DNA of 64,000 nucleotides, from positions 868,001 through 932,000 of the forward strand of contig NZ_CP141588.1 of assembly GCF_035594035.1 (NCBI RefSeq). Reading direction: 5' to 3'. Positions 8,921 to 18,711 of this stretch are shown here, in pieces. The stretch comes from Sphingomonas sp. LY54 (GTDB lineage Bacteria; Pseudomonadota; Alphaproteobacteria; Sphingomonadales; Sphingomonadaceae). Every line of letters starts with the position of its first letter. Within the stretch, counting starts at the first letter, position 1. Under the pieces are notes generated by a model that was not told where the DNA came from, did not search any database, and saw nothing but the letters and a program-made list of their open reading frames with translations. A program made the position numbers and the translations under genes.

Positions 8921-10153
8921 ATGGCCCTCTGGAACGACAATCTCACCGCCGACCGACCGACCTTCGTCAGTCATCTCGAATGTTCGATCACCGGCGAGCG
9001 TTACGAGGCCGACCGGCTGCACGGCCTGTCACGGGCCGGACGGCCGCTGCTGGTGCGCTACGATCTCGACGGGGTGCGGCAGGCGCTGAGCAAGGACGCA
9101 GTGACGCAGCGGCCCGCCGATTTCTGGCGCTGGCGCGAACTGCTGCCGGTGCGGGACAAGGCGAATATCGTCAGCCTGGGCGAGAATGCGACGCCGCTCA
9201 TCCCGCTGCCGCGCTCGGGCGGCGCGCAGGTGCTGGTCAAGGATGAGGGCCGGCTGCCGACCGGATCGTTCAAGGCGCGCGGCATCGCCATGGCGGTGGC
9301 GATGGCCAAGGAACTGGGCGTGACGCGGATCGCGATGCCGACCAACGGCAATGCGGGCGCCGCGCTCGCGGCCTATGCCAGCCGCGCCGGGATCGAGACG
9401 GTCGTGCTCTGCCCGGACGACACGCCCGAGATCAACGTGCGCGAGATCGCGCAGCAGGGCGCGCGCGTCTATCGCGTCAACGGCCTGATCGACGATTGCG
9501 GCAAGATCGTCGGCGAAGGCGCGGCCGCGGGCCACTGGTTCGACATGTCGACGCTGAAGGAGCCGTACCGGATCGAGGGCAAAAAGACGATGGGGCTGGA
9601 ACTGGCCGAGCAGCTCGACTGGCAGCTTCCCGACGTCATCTTCTACCCGACCGGCGGGGGCACCGGGCTGATCGGCATGTGGAAGGCGTTCGCCGAATTG
9701 GAGGCGCTCGGCTTCATCGGCTCCGAGCGGCCGCGCATGGTGGCGGTACAGGCCGAGGGCTGCGCGCCGATCGTCAAGGCATGGGCCGAAGGCGAAGAGC
9801 ATGCGCCGCGGTGGGAGGACGCCCACACGATCGCGGCCGGCATCCGCGTGCCGCGCGCGGTCGGCGACTTCCTGATCATCCGCGCGGTGCGAGAGAGCGA
9901 AGGCTTCGGCATCACCGTTTCCGATGAGGCGATCGCGCAGGCGGTGGACGATGCCGCGCGCGAGGACGGCCTGCTGCTCTGCCCGGAGGGCGGCGCGACC
10001 CTGGCGGCCTATCGTAAGGCGCTGGCGGAGGGACTGGTTTCGGCGGGCGACCGCGCGGTGCTGTTCAACTGCGCCACCGGCCTCAAATATCCGATGCCGG
10101 ACCGCTCGCGCACGCTCGACCGCCACGCTGCGATCGATCTCGCGGCGCTCTGA
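8921..10153 (+). CDS. thrC: Threonine synthase (PLP-dependent)
   Basis: Converts O-phosphohomoserine to threonine. The 410 aa belong to the shorter threonine synthase type, with an N-terminal ribbon-like segment (SHLECSITGERYEADR, residues 17-32) that keeps only one of the zinc-ribbon cysteines. The PLP lysine is Lys118 in TGSFKARG. The phosphate-binding or asparagine loop is PTNGNAGAALAAYA, and a glycine-rich PTGGGTGLIGMWKA segment holds the cofactor phosphate. No hom or thrB is nearby. A related catabolic threonine dehydratase is an alternative, but length and ribbon favour ThrC. Confidence 0.85.
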   Translation: MALWNDNLTADRPTFVSHLECSITGERYEADRLHGLSRAGRPLLVRYDLDGVRQALSKDAVTQRPADFWRWRELLPVRDKANIVSLGENATPLIPLPRSGGAQVLVKDEGRLPTGSFKARGIAMAVAMAKELGVTRIAMPTNGNAGAALAAYASRAGIETVVLCPDDTPEINVREIAQQGARVYRVNGLIDDCGKIVGEGAAAGHWFDMSTLKEPYRIEGKKTMGLELAEQLDWQLPDVIFYPTGGGTGLIGMWKAFAELEALGFIGSERPRMVAVQAEGCAPIVKAWAEGEEHAPRWEDAHTIAAGIRVPRAVGDFLIIRAVRESEGFGITVSDEAIAQAVDDAAREDGLLLCPEGGATLAAYRKALAEGLVSAGDRAVLFNCATGLKYPMPDRSRTLDRHAAIDLAAL

Positions 10154-10181
10154 GCGGAGCCGCCGGCCCAACAGCTAGGCT

Positions 10182-12530
10182 TTAGCTCTTGCGGCCTTGG
10201 TGACGGACGTTGCCGGGGCGGCCGCGCTTGCCCTGCATGTACGGCTTCTTGTCGTCCTTGGGCTTACGGCTGCGCCGGCCGTCGCGGAACGTGCGGCGGT
10301 CGCTGGTGCCGGCCGGCGTGTCGGGCAGCTCGAAGCGCAGGCCGCCGGTGATCGGATTGGCCTCGACCAGCCGCAGGGTCAGCCGCTGGCCCGACGCGAA
10401 CGTGACCTGCGTATCGTCGCCGACCAGGGTCTGGCTGGACTCGTCGTAACGGAAGTAATCGCTGCCCAGCGTCGAGACAGGGACGAGGCCGTCACCGCCG
10501 AGGCCCTCGACCGTCGCGAAGAATCCGAACGGCTGGACGCCGGTGATGCGCGTCTCGACCAGCTCTCCGACCCGCTCCGAGAGGTAGGCGGCGACATAGC
10601 GGTCGATCGTCTCGCGCTCGGCCTCCATCGCGCGCCGCTCGAGTTGCGAGATGAGCTCGCCGGTGACCTCCATCGCCTCGGCCTCGCCGTCGGTGAGTCC
10701 GGTTTCGCGCGTTTCCGGCCCGAGCCCGTAGGCGCGGACCAGCGAGCGATGGACGACGAGGTCGGCATAGCGGCGGATTGGGCTGGTGAAATGGGCGTAG
10801 GAGCCGAGCGCCAGGCCGAAATGGCCGTGATTTTCCGGCCCGTAATAAGCCTGGGTCTGGGTGCGGAGGATCTGCTCCATGATCTGCGGGCGGAAGTCCG
10901 CCTCGCCGATCCGCTCGATGATGCGGTTGAAGGTGGACGGGCGCACGACCTGGCCGAGCGCGAACTCGACCTCGAACGTCTTCAGATAATCCTTGAGCGC
11001 GACCAGTTTCTCGCGGCTCGGCGGCTCGTGGTCGCGGTACATGACCGGCGCCTTTTTCGCCTCCAGCGCCTTGGCGGCGGCGACGTTGGCGGCGATCATA
11101 TAATCCTCGATGAGCTTGTGCGCATCGAGCCGCTCGCGCGGCGCCACCGAGAGGATGCGGCCCTTCTCGTCGAGCAGCACCCGGCGCTCGGGCAGATCGA
11201 GATCGAGCGGCTCGCGCTTCGCCCGCGCGGCATAGAGCGCGCGCCAGCACGCCCAGAGCGGCTTCAGCGTCGATTCGACGATCTCCGGAGCGACCGGTGC
11301 GTCGGGCAGGTTCATGTCGGCTTCGGAGAAGCTGCACGGGCTCGAGGCGACCTCCACCGCTTCCTCGATCCCCTTCCCTTCGGCGAGATCGATCGCGGCC
11401 TGGGCGTCCTCATAGGCGATGTTGGCGGCGATGCGGACGCGGGCGCGGGTGAAGCGCCACGTCTTGAGCTGGCCGTCGCGGCCGACCTGCAGGTGGCACA
11501 CCATCGCCGCGCGGTCCTCGCCTTGCTTCAAGGAGCAGACATGGGCGCTCAGCGTCTCGGGCAGCATCGGCACGACGCGATCGGGGAAATAGACGCTATT
11601 GCCGCGCCGCCGCGCCTCCTTGTCGAGCGCCGAGCCGGGACGGACGTAGAAGCTGACGTCGGCGATGGCGACGATCGCCTTCCAGCCGCCGGGATTGGCG
11701 GGATCGTCGTCAGGCGCGGCCCAGACCGCGTCGTCATGATCGCGCGCGTCGGCAGGGTCGATCGCGACGATCGGGATCTGGGTCAAATCCTCGCGCTCGC
11801 CGAGCTGCTGGCCGGCGATGCGCTCGGCCTCCTCCAGCACATGCTCGGGAAATTCGTGCGGGATGCCGTGCTTGTGGATCGCGATCAGGCTGAAGCTGCG
11901 CGGCGCGAAGGGATCGCCGAGGATGTCGGTGACTCGGGCCGAGAGGCGCGGCGGGCGGCCGGTCTTCTCGGCCAGCACGAGGTCGCCGACCTCGGCCTTG
12001 CCCTTGTCGGAGATCGGCAGTTCGCGCCGCTCGCGCTTGTCGACCGGGCGCAGCCAGAAGCTCTCCCCTTCCTGGTGGACGACGCCGAGGACGAGCTCGC
12101 TGCCCTTGAGCAATTTCTTCATTGGATGGGCGATGATTCCGGCGCCCTTCTCCTCGGTGCGGGCGAGCACGCGGTCGCCGACGCCGAGCGCGCCCTTGCG
12201 GCCGCGCTCCTGGAGGCGGATGCGCGGCTCCGGCGTGTCGCTCTCCCAGCGCTCGGGCAGCGCCCAGGCAGTGCCGCTCTCGTCGATGTCGACGACGCGC
12301 AGCACGGTGACCTTGGGCACGCCCATCTTGTGGAAGGCGCGGCCGGGAGCGCTGTCGATCAGGCCCTCGTCGCCCATGTCGCGCAGCAGGTGCTTCAGCG
12401 CGATCTTCTCATTGCCGGCGAGGCCGAAGGCGCGCGCGATCTCGCGCTTGCCGGCCGGCGTTTCGGAGGTCTCGATGAATTCGAGGATCTGTTCGCGGCT
12501 GGGAAGGCCGGGTGTGTGCTTACGTGCCAT
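10182..12530 (-). CDS. rnr: Ribonuclease R
   Basis: A 3'-5' processive exoribonuclease that degrades structured RNA and takes part in quality control. The 782 aa carry an N-terminal winged-helix segment (GKREIARAFGL), cold-shock domains, the RNB catalytic core with IVAIDPADARDHDDAVWA (metal-binding aspartates), and an S1 domain followed by a basic tail (RRSRKPKDDKKPYMQGKR). The ATG at 12530 (MARKHTPGLP) is preferred to a start six codons upstream, because the upstream codons overlap the repeat element. The whole gap to the next gene is filled by a repeat doublet. Confidence 0.95.
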   Translation of the reverse strand: MARKHTPGLPSREQILEFIETSETPAGKREIARAFGLAGNEKIALKHLLRDMGDEGLIDSAPGRAFHKMGVPKVTVLRVVDIDESGTAWALPERWESDTPEPRIRLQERGRKGALGVGDRVLARTEEKGAGIIAHPMKKLLKGSELVLGVVHQEGESFWLRPVDKRERRELPISDKGKAEVGDLVLAEKTGRPPRLSARVTDILGDPFAPRSFSLIAIHKHGIPHEFPEHVLEEAERIAGQQLGEREDLTQIPIVAIDPADARDHDDAVWAAPDDDPANPGGWKAIVAIADVSFYVRPGSALDKEARRRGNSVYFPDRVVPMLPETLSAHVCSLKQGEDRAAMVCHLQVGRDGQLKTWRFTRARVRIAANIAYEDAQAAIDLAEGKGIEEAVEVASSPCSFSEADMNLPDAPVAPEIVESTLKPLWACWRALYAARAKREPLDLDLPERRVLLDEKGRILSVAPRERLDAHKLIEDYMIAANVAAAKALEAKKAPVMYRDHEPPSREKLVALKDYLKTFEVEFALGQVVRPSTFNRIIERIGEADFRPQIMEQILRTQTQAYYGPENHGHFGLALGSYAHFTSPIRRYADLVVHRSLVRAYGLGPETRETGLTDGEAEAMEVTGELISQLERRAMEAERETIDRYVAAYLSERVGELVETRITGVQPFGFFATVEGLGGDGLVPVSTLGSDYFRYDESSQTLVGDDTQVTFASGQRLTLRLVEANPITGGLRFELPDTPAGTSDRRTFRDGRRSRKPKDDKKPYMQGKRGRPGNVRHQGRKS

Positions 12531-12542
12531 GAGACTAAAACC

Positions 12543-12636
12543 CGTCACGCTGAACTTGTTTCAGCATCCATGAACACGAAAAGCGTTCAACCCGTCCCTT
12601 CCCTGTTCGCGGCCCCGGATCAAGCCCGGGGCGACG
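12543..12636. repeat. REP-A palindromic doublet
   Basis: A 94-bp element bounded by CGTCA and GCGACG. A first hairpin (GCTGAA cttg TTTCAGC) is followed by ATGAACACG and a second hairpin CCCCGG atcaag CCCGGGG. The same architecture recurs at six other places in this window. It fills the space between the rnr start and the stop of the M28 peptidase gene. Confidence 0.75.
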
Positions 12637-12637
12637 A

Positions 12638-13984
12638 TCACTTGGCCGGAGGCGTGTAGGGTCGGAACGCGCCGCCGGGCACCGCGGAGGCGACCGGGCT
12701 CTCATAACCGTCGGCCGAGACCGACGACATGCCGAACACCCAGTCGTCGATGCGGATGCCCTTCAGCACATGGCTTGTACCGCCAGCGGGCACGCGGATG
12801 CTTTCCTGCCAATTCGCGGCGTCGGTCGGGCGCCAGCGGATCAGATAGGCTGCCGCGCCGGGCACCGGCTTCCAGCTCAAAGTCGTGTCCGGCTTCACCG
12901 CGCCTTCGACCGTCGGCTCGGGCGGCATCGGCGCGCGCGCCAGCGCCGCCAGGGCAGCGACGTTGAACTTGGTCGAGCGCTCGAAATAATCGAAGTCGAT
13001 GCCCTCGATCACGTCGCCATAGGCGATGCCGTTCTCGGTGCGCAGATCCTGGTGCTGGCGATTGTAATTCTCCAGCGCCTCGGTGATCCGCACGCCCGGG
13101 AAGCCGGCATTCAGGAACTCGCTATGGTCGCCGCCGCGGCCGAAGCGGTCGTTGCGCCAGATCTGGCGGACGTCGAGACCGAACGGAAGCGTGTCGGCGA
13201 AACTGTCGAGCCAGCGCGAGAGGTTGCGCGAAGGCGAGTCGTTCTCGCCGCTAAGCCGGCGCACGAGCGCGAGATATTCGGGATTGGCGGCGTCGGCGCG
13301 GATGCCTTCGGAGAAGACGCGGATGTGGCGACTGTCGCGGGTGCCGTCCTGCCCCTCGGTGTTGCCGATCATGTCGTTGTTCAGATTGGCGACGATCTGC
13401 CAGCCCTGCGCCTTGGCATAGGCCGCCAGGATCTTCGCGCCGACCAGCCCCTGCTCCTCGCCGGCGAGCGGCGCATAGACGATCGTGCCGGGGAATTTGT
13501 GCTTCGAGAGCACGCGCGCCGCCTCGATCACCGCGGCCGTACCGGAACCGTCGTCATTGGCGCCCGGGGAATCGGAGGCGGCGTTCATCACGTCGGTGAC
13601 GCGGCTGTCGATATGGCCGGTGATGACGACGACGCGCTTGGGATCGGTGGTGCCGCGCTGGATCGCGATCACATTCTGGACGCGGCTCGGGTTGGGGATG
13701 CGCGGGCCGGTGACCGTGTCTGCGACGGTCACGATCTCGAGGCAGTTCCCGCAGGCCTTCGAATAGCGGCGGAACTCCTGCTCGGTCCATTTCTGCGCCG
13801 CGACGATACCGCGCCTGGGATCGGACGGATCAGACAGAGTGTGGCGCGTCCCGAAGCTCACCAGCCTCTCGATATTGGCGCGGAGATTTTCGGCCTTCAC
13901 GTCGTCGGCGATCGCAACCGGCGAGACCGGCGCAGCGGCGAGGAGGACGGGGCTGAGGGCGAGCAGCAGGGCGAGCTTTTTCAT
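12638..13984 (-). CDS. Secreted M28-family zinc peptidase
   Basis: A 448-aa exported metallopeptidase. A signal peptide (MKKLALLLALSPVLLAAA) opens it. The co-catalytic zinc ligands of clan MH are visible: H and D in VVVITGHIDSR and PGANDDGSG, the E-E pair in PLAGEEQGLVG, D in NNDMIG, and H in GGDHSEFL. The last ~100 residues (WKPVPGAAAYLIRWRP to DGYESPVAS) look like a fibronectin-III or similar beta domain. Likely a periplasmic or outer-membrane aminopeptidase acting on small peptides. The start at 13984 is set by the signal peptide. It is divergent from the ABC transporter. Confidence 0.9.
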   Translation of the reverse strand: MKKLALLLALSPVLLAAAPVSPVAIADDVKAENLRANIERLVSFGTRHTLSDPSDPRRGIVAAQKWTEQEFRRYSKACGNCLEIVTVADTVTGPRIPNPSRVQNVIAIQRGTTDPKRVVVITGHIDSRVTDVMNAASDSPGANDDGSGTAAVIEAARVLSKHKFPGTIVYAPLAGEEQGLVGAKILAAYAKAQGWQIVANLNNDMIGNTEGQDGTRDSRHIRVFSEGIRADAANPEYLALVRRLSGENDSPSRNLSRWLDSFADTLPFGLDVRQIWRNDRFGRGGDHSEFLNAGFPGVRITEALENYNRQHQDLRTENGIAYGDVIEGIDFDYFERSTKFNVAALAALARAPMPPEPTVEGAVKPDTTLSWKPVPGAAAYLIRWRPTDAANWQESIRVPAGGTSHVLKGIRIDDWVFGMSSVSADGYESPVASAVPGGAFRPYTPPAK

Positions 13985-14125
13985 GCGCCCTGGGATGCCT
14001 TCCCGGACGGGCTCTTGGCAACAGGCGAATATCGTGGAAGGCTTCCGAGCGGAGAGCTGCTTTACACAGATAACACAGTGTGGCACGACCGCGGCCGAAA
14101 CGATCTCCGGGGGACGGACAGAAAT

Positions 14126-15004
14126 ATGCTCGAGCTCAACGATGTCAGTCACGTTTACGCCAACGGGACTCGCGCCCTCGACCATGTGAGCCTGTCGATC
14201 CCGCGCGGCATGTATGGCCTGCTCGGGCCCAATGGCGCCGGCAAGTCGACACTGATGCGGACGATCGCGACTCTGCAGAGCCCGACCGAGGGCAGCATCC
14301 GCTTCGGCGACATCGACGTGATCGCCGAGCCCGAGCGGCTGCGGCGGACGCTCGGCTATCTGCCCCAGGATTTCGGCGTCTATCCGCGCGTCTCGGCTTA
14401 CGACATGCTCGACCATATGGCGGTGCTGAAGGGCGTCGCGTCGGCGAGCGACCGCAAGGCGACGGTCGAGGGCCTGCTCCACCAGGTCAATCTGTGGGGC
14501 GTGCGCAAGAAGGCGCTAGCCGGCTTTTCGGGCGGCATGCGCCAGCGCTTCGGCATCGCCCAGGCGCTGATCGGCAACCCCGAACTGATCATCGTCGACG
14601 AGCCGACCGCGGGCCTCGACCCGGAAGAGCGCAACCGCTTCCTCAACCTGCTCGCCGAGATCGGCGAGAATGTGGTGGTGATCCTTTCGACCCATATCGT
14701 CGAGGACGTCGCAGATTTGTGCCCGCGCATGGCGGTGCTGACCGGCGGCCGCATCCAGCTCGAGGGCGCGCCGATCGAGCTCATCCAGTCGACCAAGGGC
14801 CGGATCTGGATGAAGGTGATCGATCGCTCCGAGCTCGAGACCTACAAGGGCTCGTATGAAGTGATCTCGACCCGGCTGTTCGCCGGCCGCACCGTGATCC
14901 ACATCCTGGCCGACCAGGACCCCGGCAACGGCTTCGCCTCGACCGAGGGCGGCCTCGAAGACGTCTATTTCTCGACGCTCGCGCAATCGCGCCGCGCGGC
15001 CTGA
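14126..15004 (+). CDS. ABC transporter ATP-binding protein
   Basis: A 292-aa ATPase subunit of an ABC-2 type exporter. Walker A GPNGAGKS is at residues 34-41. The signature FSGGMRQRFG and Walker B LIIVDEPTAGLD follow in standard order, with the switch histidine in LSTHIVEDVADLC. The C-terminal ~70 residues form the extra domain seen in this exporter class. The permease gene starts 12 bases downstream with a good Shine-Dalgarno sequence (GAGGA), so the two form an operon. Substrate not predictable. Confidence 0.92.
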   Translation: MLELNDVSHVYANGTRALDHVSLSIPRGMYGLLGPNGAGKSTLMRTIATLQSPTEGSIRFGDIDVIAEPERLRRTLGYLPQDFGVYPRVSAYDMLDHMAVLKGVASASDRKATVEGLLHQVNLWGVRKKALAGFSGGMRQRFGIAQALIGNPELIIVDEPTAGLDPEERNRFLNLLAEIGENVVVILSTHIVEDVADLCPRMAVLTGGRIQLEGAPIELIQSTKGRIWMKVIDRSELETYKGSYEVISTRLFAGRTVIHILADQDPGNGFASTEGGLEDVYFSTLAQSRRAA

Positions 15005-15015
15005 GGAGGACGATC

Positions 15016-18000
15016 ATGTTCGCGAGGATCGCCGGATTCGAGCTCCGCTACCAGCTCCGCAACCCCGTCTTCTGGGTGACGGCGGGCATCTTCTTCCTGC
15101 TCACCTTCGGCGCGATGACGATCGACCAGATCCAGATGGGCGACGGCGGCAACGTCCATAAGAACGCGTCCTATGCGACGCTGGAAAAGCATCTGATCCT
15201 GTCGCTGTTCTTCATGTTCGTGACGACGGCATTCGTCTCCAACGTTGTGGTGCGCGACGACGATACCGGCTTCGGGCCGATCGTCCGGTCCACCCGGATC
15301 ACCAAGTTCGATTACCTGATCGGCCGCTTCACCGGCGCGTTCCTGGCGGCCGCTTTGTGCTTCGTGGCGGTGCCGCTGGCGATCTGGTTCGGTTCGCTGA
15401 TGCCGTGGGTCGACCCCGAGACGCTCGGGCCCAACCGGCTCGAAGTCTATGCCTATGCCTATTTCGTGCTGGCGCTGCCCAACATCCTGATCACGTCGGC
15501 GATCTTCTTCGCGCTGGCGACGGTCACCCGCTCGATGATGACGACCTATGTCGGCGTGGTTGCCTTCCTGGTCGTCTATTTCGTCGGCAACATGCTGGTC
15601 CGGGACCAGCCCGAGATCGAGCCCACGGTCGCGCTGGCCGAGCCGTTCGGCGTACGCGCCATCAGCCTTGTCACCCGCTACTGGACCGCCGCCGAGCGCA
15701 ACGTGATGCTGCCCGATTTGGGCGGCCCGCTGCTCGCCAACCGCCTGCTCTGGATCGGCATCTCGATGCTGTTCCTCGCGCTTGCCTACGCCGGCTACCG
15801 CTTTGCCGACAAGGGCATGTCCAAGAAGAAGGCGAAGAAGCAGAAGCTGGCCGAGCAGAGCCTGGCCGAGCCGCACGCCGCGCGCACCGAGCCGCTGCCG
15901 CCGGCGCGGCACGGCGCAGCTTCCGCCCGCGCCCAGCTTTCGGCCCGCACCCGCTTCGAGATGAAGCAGGTCTTCAAGAGCCCGGCCTTCCTGGTGCTGA
16001 TCGCGCTCGGCCTGTTCAACTCGATCACCGCTTTGTGGATGGGCGGCGACCTGTTCGGAACCCCGACCATACCGGTGACGCGGGCGCTGATTCCCCTGCT
16101 CCAGGGCACATTCTCGATCATCCCGATCATCATCGCGATCTATTATGCGGGCGAGCTCGTGTGGCGGGAACGCGATCGCAAGATGCACGAGATCATCGAT
16201 GCGACGCCGCTACCGAACTGGGCCTATGTCGTGCCCAAGACGATGGCCGTGTCGCTGGTGCTGCTCGCCTCGCTGGCGATCAGTGTCGTCGCGGCCATCT
16301 TGGTCCAACTGCTCAAGGGGCACAGCGATCTGGAGCTCGGCAAATATTTGCTCTGGTATATCCTGCCCATCGGCTTCGATCTGATCGTGCTCGCGGCGCT
16401 GGCGGTATTCGTCCAGGCGCTCAGCCCGAACAAATATGCCGGCTGGGGCATCATGGTGCTCTACATCATCATGACGATCGTCGCGGCGAACCTCGGGCTC
16501 GAGCATAACCTCTACGTCTACGGACAGGCGCCGCAGGTCGTCTATTCGGACATGAACGGCGCCGGCAGCTTCTGGGAAGGCGCCTGGTGGTTTAGGCTCT
16601 ACTGGGGCGCCATCGCTTTGCTGCTGCTCGTCGCCGCGCACCTCCTGTGGCGGCGCGGCACCGAGACCAGGCTGAAGCCACGGCTGCAGCGGGCGCCGGC
16701 CCGCCTGCGCGGCACGCCCGGCCTGCTCGCCGGCGCCGGCTTGGCCGTCGCTCTGCTGACCGGGGGCTGGATCTTCTACAACACCAATATCCTCAACGAA
16801 TATCGCACTCAGGACGACCGCAACCGCTTCTTCGCCGATTACGAGAAGAAGTATCTCGCCTACGAAAAGCTGCCGCAGCCGACCATCTCGGACGTTAAGC
16901 TCGATGTGGCCATCTTCCCGGAGGAGCGGCGGGTGGCGGTGAAGGGGCAGTATCTGCTCGCCAATCTGACCGATAAGCCGATCCGCGACGTCCATGTCCG
17001 CAACGTCGACCAGGATGTCGAATTGCTGTCGGTCAATTTCCCCGGCGCCAGGCTTGCCAGCCACGACGAGGATTTCGGATACCGAATCTACCGGCTCGAC
17101 CGGCCGATGGCGCCGGGCGAGACGCGCAGCCTGTCGTTCGAGACGCGGCGCGGGCAAAACGGCTTCCGCAATTCGGGCGACGACACCAAGGTCGTCGAGA
17201 ACGGCACCTTCCTGAACAATATGGAGTTCGCGCCCGCGATCGGCATGGACCGCATGGTCCTGCTCCGCGAGCGCAGCACCCGTCGTAAATATGACCTGCC
17301 GGCGGAACTGCGCCCGGCCAAACTCGAGGATCTCTCGGCAACCGCGAAAAGCTATTTCGGCAGCGGCTGGTCGAAGGCGGACATCATTGTCTCCACAGCC
17401 GCCGACCAGGTGCCGATCGCGCCCGGCAAGAAGGTGTCGGACGTCACCCGGGACGGCCGCCGCACCGCGCGCTTCGTGTCCGATGCGCCGATCCTGACCT
17501 TCTTCTCGGTCCAGTCGGCGCGTTATGCCGAGAAGCACCGCCAGCATGCGGGAGTCGACCTGGCGGTCTATTACCATCCCGACCATCACTGGAACGTGGA
17601 CCGGATGTTGAGCGCGCTTCAGTCGTCGCTCGATTATTATCAGGCCAATTTCGGGCCCTATCAGTTCGAGCAGGCGCGGATCCTGGAGTTCCCGGCCTAT
17701 GCCCAGTTCGCGCAGGCCTTCGCCAACACCATGCCCTATTCGGAATCGATCGGTTTCGTCGCCGACAACCGCGATCCGGAATCCATCGACTATGTCACCT
17801 ACGTGACCGCGCACGAACTGGGGCACCAATATTGGGCGCATCAGGTGATCGGGGCAGACATGCAGGGCGGCACGATGCTCTCCGAGACGCTCGCCCAATA
17901 TTCGGCGCTGATGGTGATGAAGAAGCTCTATGGCGAGGACAAGATCCGCCGCTTCCTCAAATATGAGCTCGACCGCTATTTGCGCGAGCGAGGCGGCGAG

Positions 18001-18600
18001 GCGGTCGAGGAACTGCCGCTCGCGCGCGTCGAGAACCAGCCCTACATCCATTACCGCAAGGGGTCGCTGGCGATGTACCTGCTACAGGAGCGGCTCGGCG
18101 AGGATGCGGTGAACCGCGCCCTGCGCTCGCTGCTCGACCGCTACAAGTTCAAGGGCGCGCCCTACCCGCGGTCGCTCGACCTCATCCAGGCGCTGCGCAA
18201 GGAGGCGAAGACGGCCGAAGACCAGGCGCTGATCACCGACCTGTTCGAGCGCATCACCCTGTTCGACCTCAAGGCGTCCGAGCCCAAGGCGGTGAAGCGC
18301 GCCGACGGCAAGTGGGACGTGACAGTCACCGTCGAGGCGAAGAAATTCTACGCCGACGGCGAGGGCACGGAGACCGAGGCGAAGCTCGCCGACCGCATCC
18401 CGATCGGCCTGTTCACCGCCGAGCCGGGCCGCGGCGCTTTCGACCGCAGGAACGTGCTGCTGATGGAAAAGCAGTCGGTGCGCAGCGGCAAGCAGAGCTT
18501 CCGCTTCGTCACCGACCGCAAGCCGACCCACGCAGGCGTCGATCCGTACAATTTCTACATCGACCGCAATTCGGACGACAATGTCGCCGCCGTGAGCTGA
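15016..18600 (+). CDS. ABC-2 permease fused to M1-family aminopeptidase domain
   Basis: A 1194-aa membrane protein. The first ~560 residues are two tandem ABC-2 permease halves, each with about six helices, joined by a Lys-rich cytoplasmic loop (SKKKAKKQK near 272-280). A further helix near 575-590 leads into a periplasmic M1-type gluzincin domain. The zinc motif is HELGHQYWAH from residue 933, with the third ligand in LSETLAQYS about 20 residues on. The GAMEN exopeptidase motif is not seen; FANTMPYSES stands in its place. Such fusions are known in several Gram-negatives. Likely exports or processes peptides together with the ATPase upstream. Confidence 0.88.
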   Translation: MFARIAGFELRYQLRNPVFWVTAGIFFLLTFGAMTIDQIQMGDGGNVHKNASYATLEKHLILSLFFMFVTTAFVSNVVVRDDDTGFGPIVRSTRITKFDYLIGRFTGAFLAAALCFVAVPLAIWFGSLMPWVDPETLGPNRLEVYAYAYFVLALPNILITSAIFFALATVTRSMMTTYVGVVAFLVVYFVGNMLVRDQPEIEPTVALAEPFGVRAISLVTRYWTAAERNVMLPDLGGPLLANRLLWIGISMLFLALAYAGYRFADKGMSKKKAKKQKLAEQSLAEPHAARTEPLPPARHGAASARAQLSARTRFEMKQVFKSPAFLVLIALGLFNSITALWMGGDLFGTPTIPVTRALIPLLQGTFSIIPIIIAIYYAGELVWRERDRKMHEIIDATPLPNWAYVVPKTMAVSLVLLASLAISVVAAILVQLLKGHSDLELGKYLLWYILPIGFDLIVLAALAVFVQALSPNKYAGWGIMVLYIIMTIVAANLGLEHNLYVYGQAPQVVYSDMNGAGSFWEGAWWFRLYWGAIALLLLVAAHLLWRRGTETRLKPRLQRAPARLRGTPGLLAGAGLAVALLTGGWIFYNTNILNEYRTQDDRNRFFADYEKKYLAYEKLPQPTISDVKLDVAIFPEERRVAVKGQYLLANLTDKPIRDVHVRNVDQDVELLSVNFPGARLASHDEDFGYRIYRLDRPMAPGETRSLSFETRRGQNGFRNSGDDTKVVENGTFLNNMEFAPAIGMDRMVLLRERSTRRKYDLPAELRPAKLEDLSATAKSYFGSGWSKADIIVSTAADQVPIAPGKKVSDVTRDGRRTARFVSDAPILTFFSVQSARYAEKHRQHAGVDLAVYYHPDHHWNVDRMLSALQSSLDYYQANFGPYQFEQARILEFPAYAQFAQAFANTMPYSESIGFVADNRDPESIDYVTYVTAHELGHQYWAHQVIGADMQGGTMLSETLAQYSALMVMKKLYGEDKIRRFLKYELDRYLRERGGEAVEELPLARVENQPYIHYRKGSLAMYLLQERLGEDAVNRALRSLLDRYKFKGAPYPRSLDLIQALRKEAKTAEDQALITDLFERITLFDLKASEPKAVKRADGKWDVTVTVEAKKFYADGEGTETEAKLADRIPIGLFTAEPGRGAFDRRNVLLMEKQSVRSGKQSFRFVTDRKPTHAGVDPYNFYIDRNSDDNVAAVS

Positions 18601-18630
18601 CGGGGCGTCGGCCTCTTACGGCCGCGCTCC

Positions 18631-18710
18631 CGTCATCCCGGCGGAGGCCGGGATCCCGGGACGAGGTTGCACCAGGCATTGCGGAGGCCCCGGCCTGCGC
18701 CGGGGCGACG
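18631..18710. repeat. REP-A palindromic doublet
   Basis: Begins CGTCAT, then hairpin CCCGGC ggag GCCGGG, a short spacer, a second hairpin CCCCGGC ctgc GCCGGGG, and ends GCGACG. It occupies the gap between the permease/M1 gene and the converging hydrolase gene. Confidence 0.75.
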
Positions 18711-18711
18711 G

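Noticed and set aside
9029-10171. Long minus-strand frame opposite threonine synthase
   Set aside because: High-GC shadow frame with no family sense, fully inside a real gene.
10197-12659. 820-codon plus-strand frame opposite RNase R
   Set aside because: Shadow of rnr; the composition is Arg/Ala/Asp-rich with no domain.
14061-14085. ACACAG direct repeat and ACACAGTGT palindrome before the ABC ATPase gene, possible operator
   Set aside because: The match is short and no regulator gene is adjacent, so it cannot be told from chance.
13985-14482. N-terminal extension of the M28 peptidase reading frame
   Set aside because: A clear signal peptide starts at 13984, and the extension covers the divergent ABC gene.
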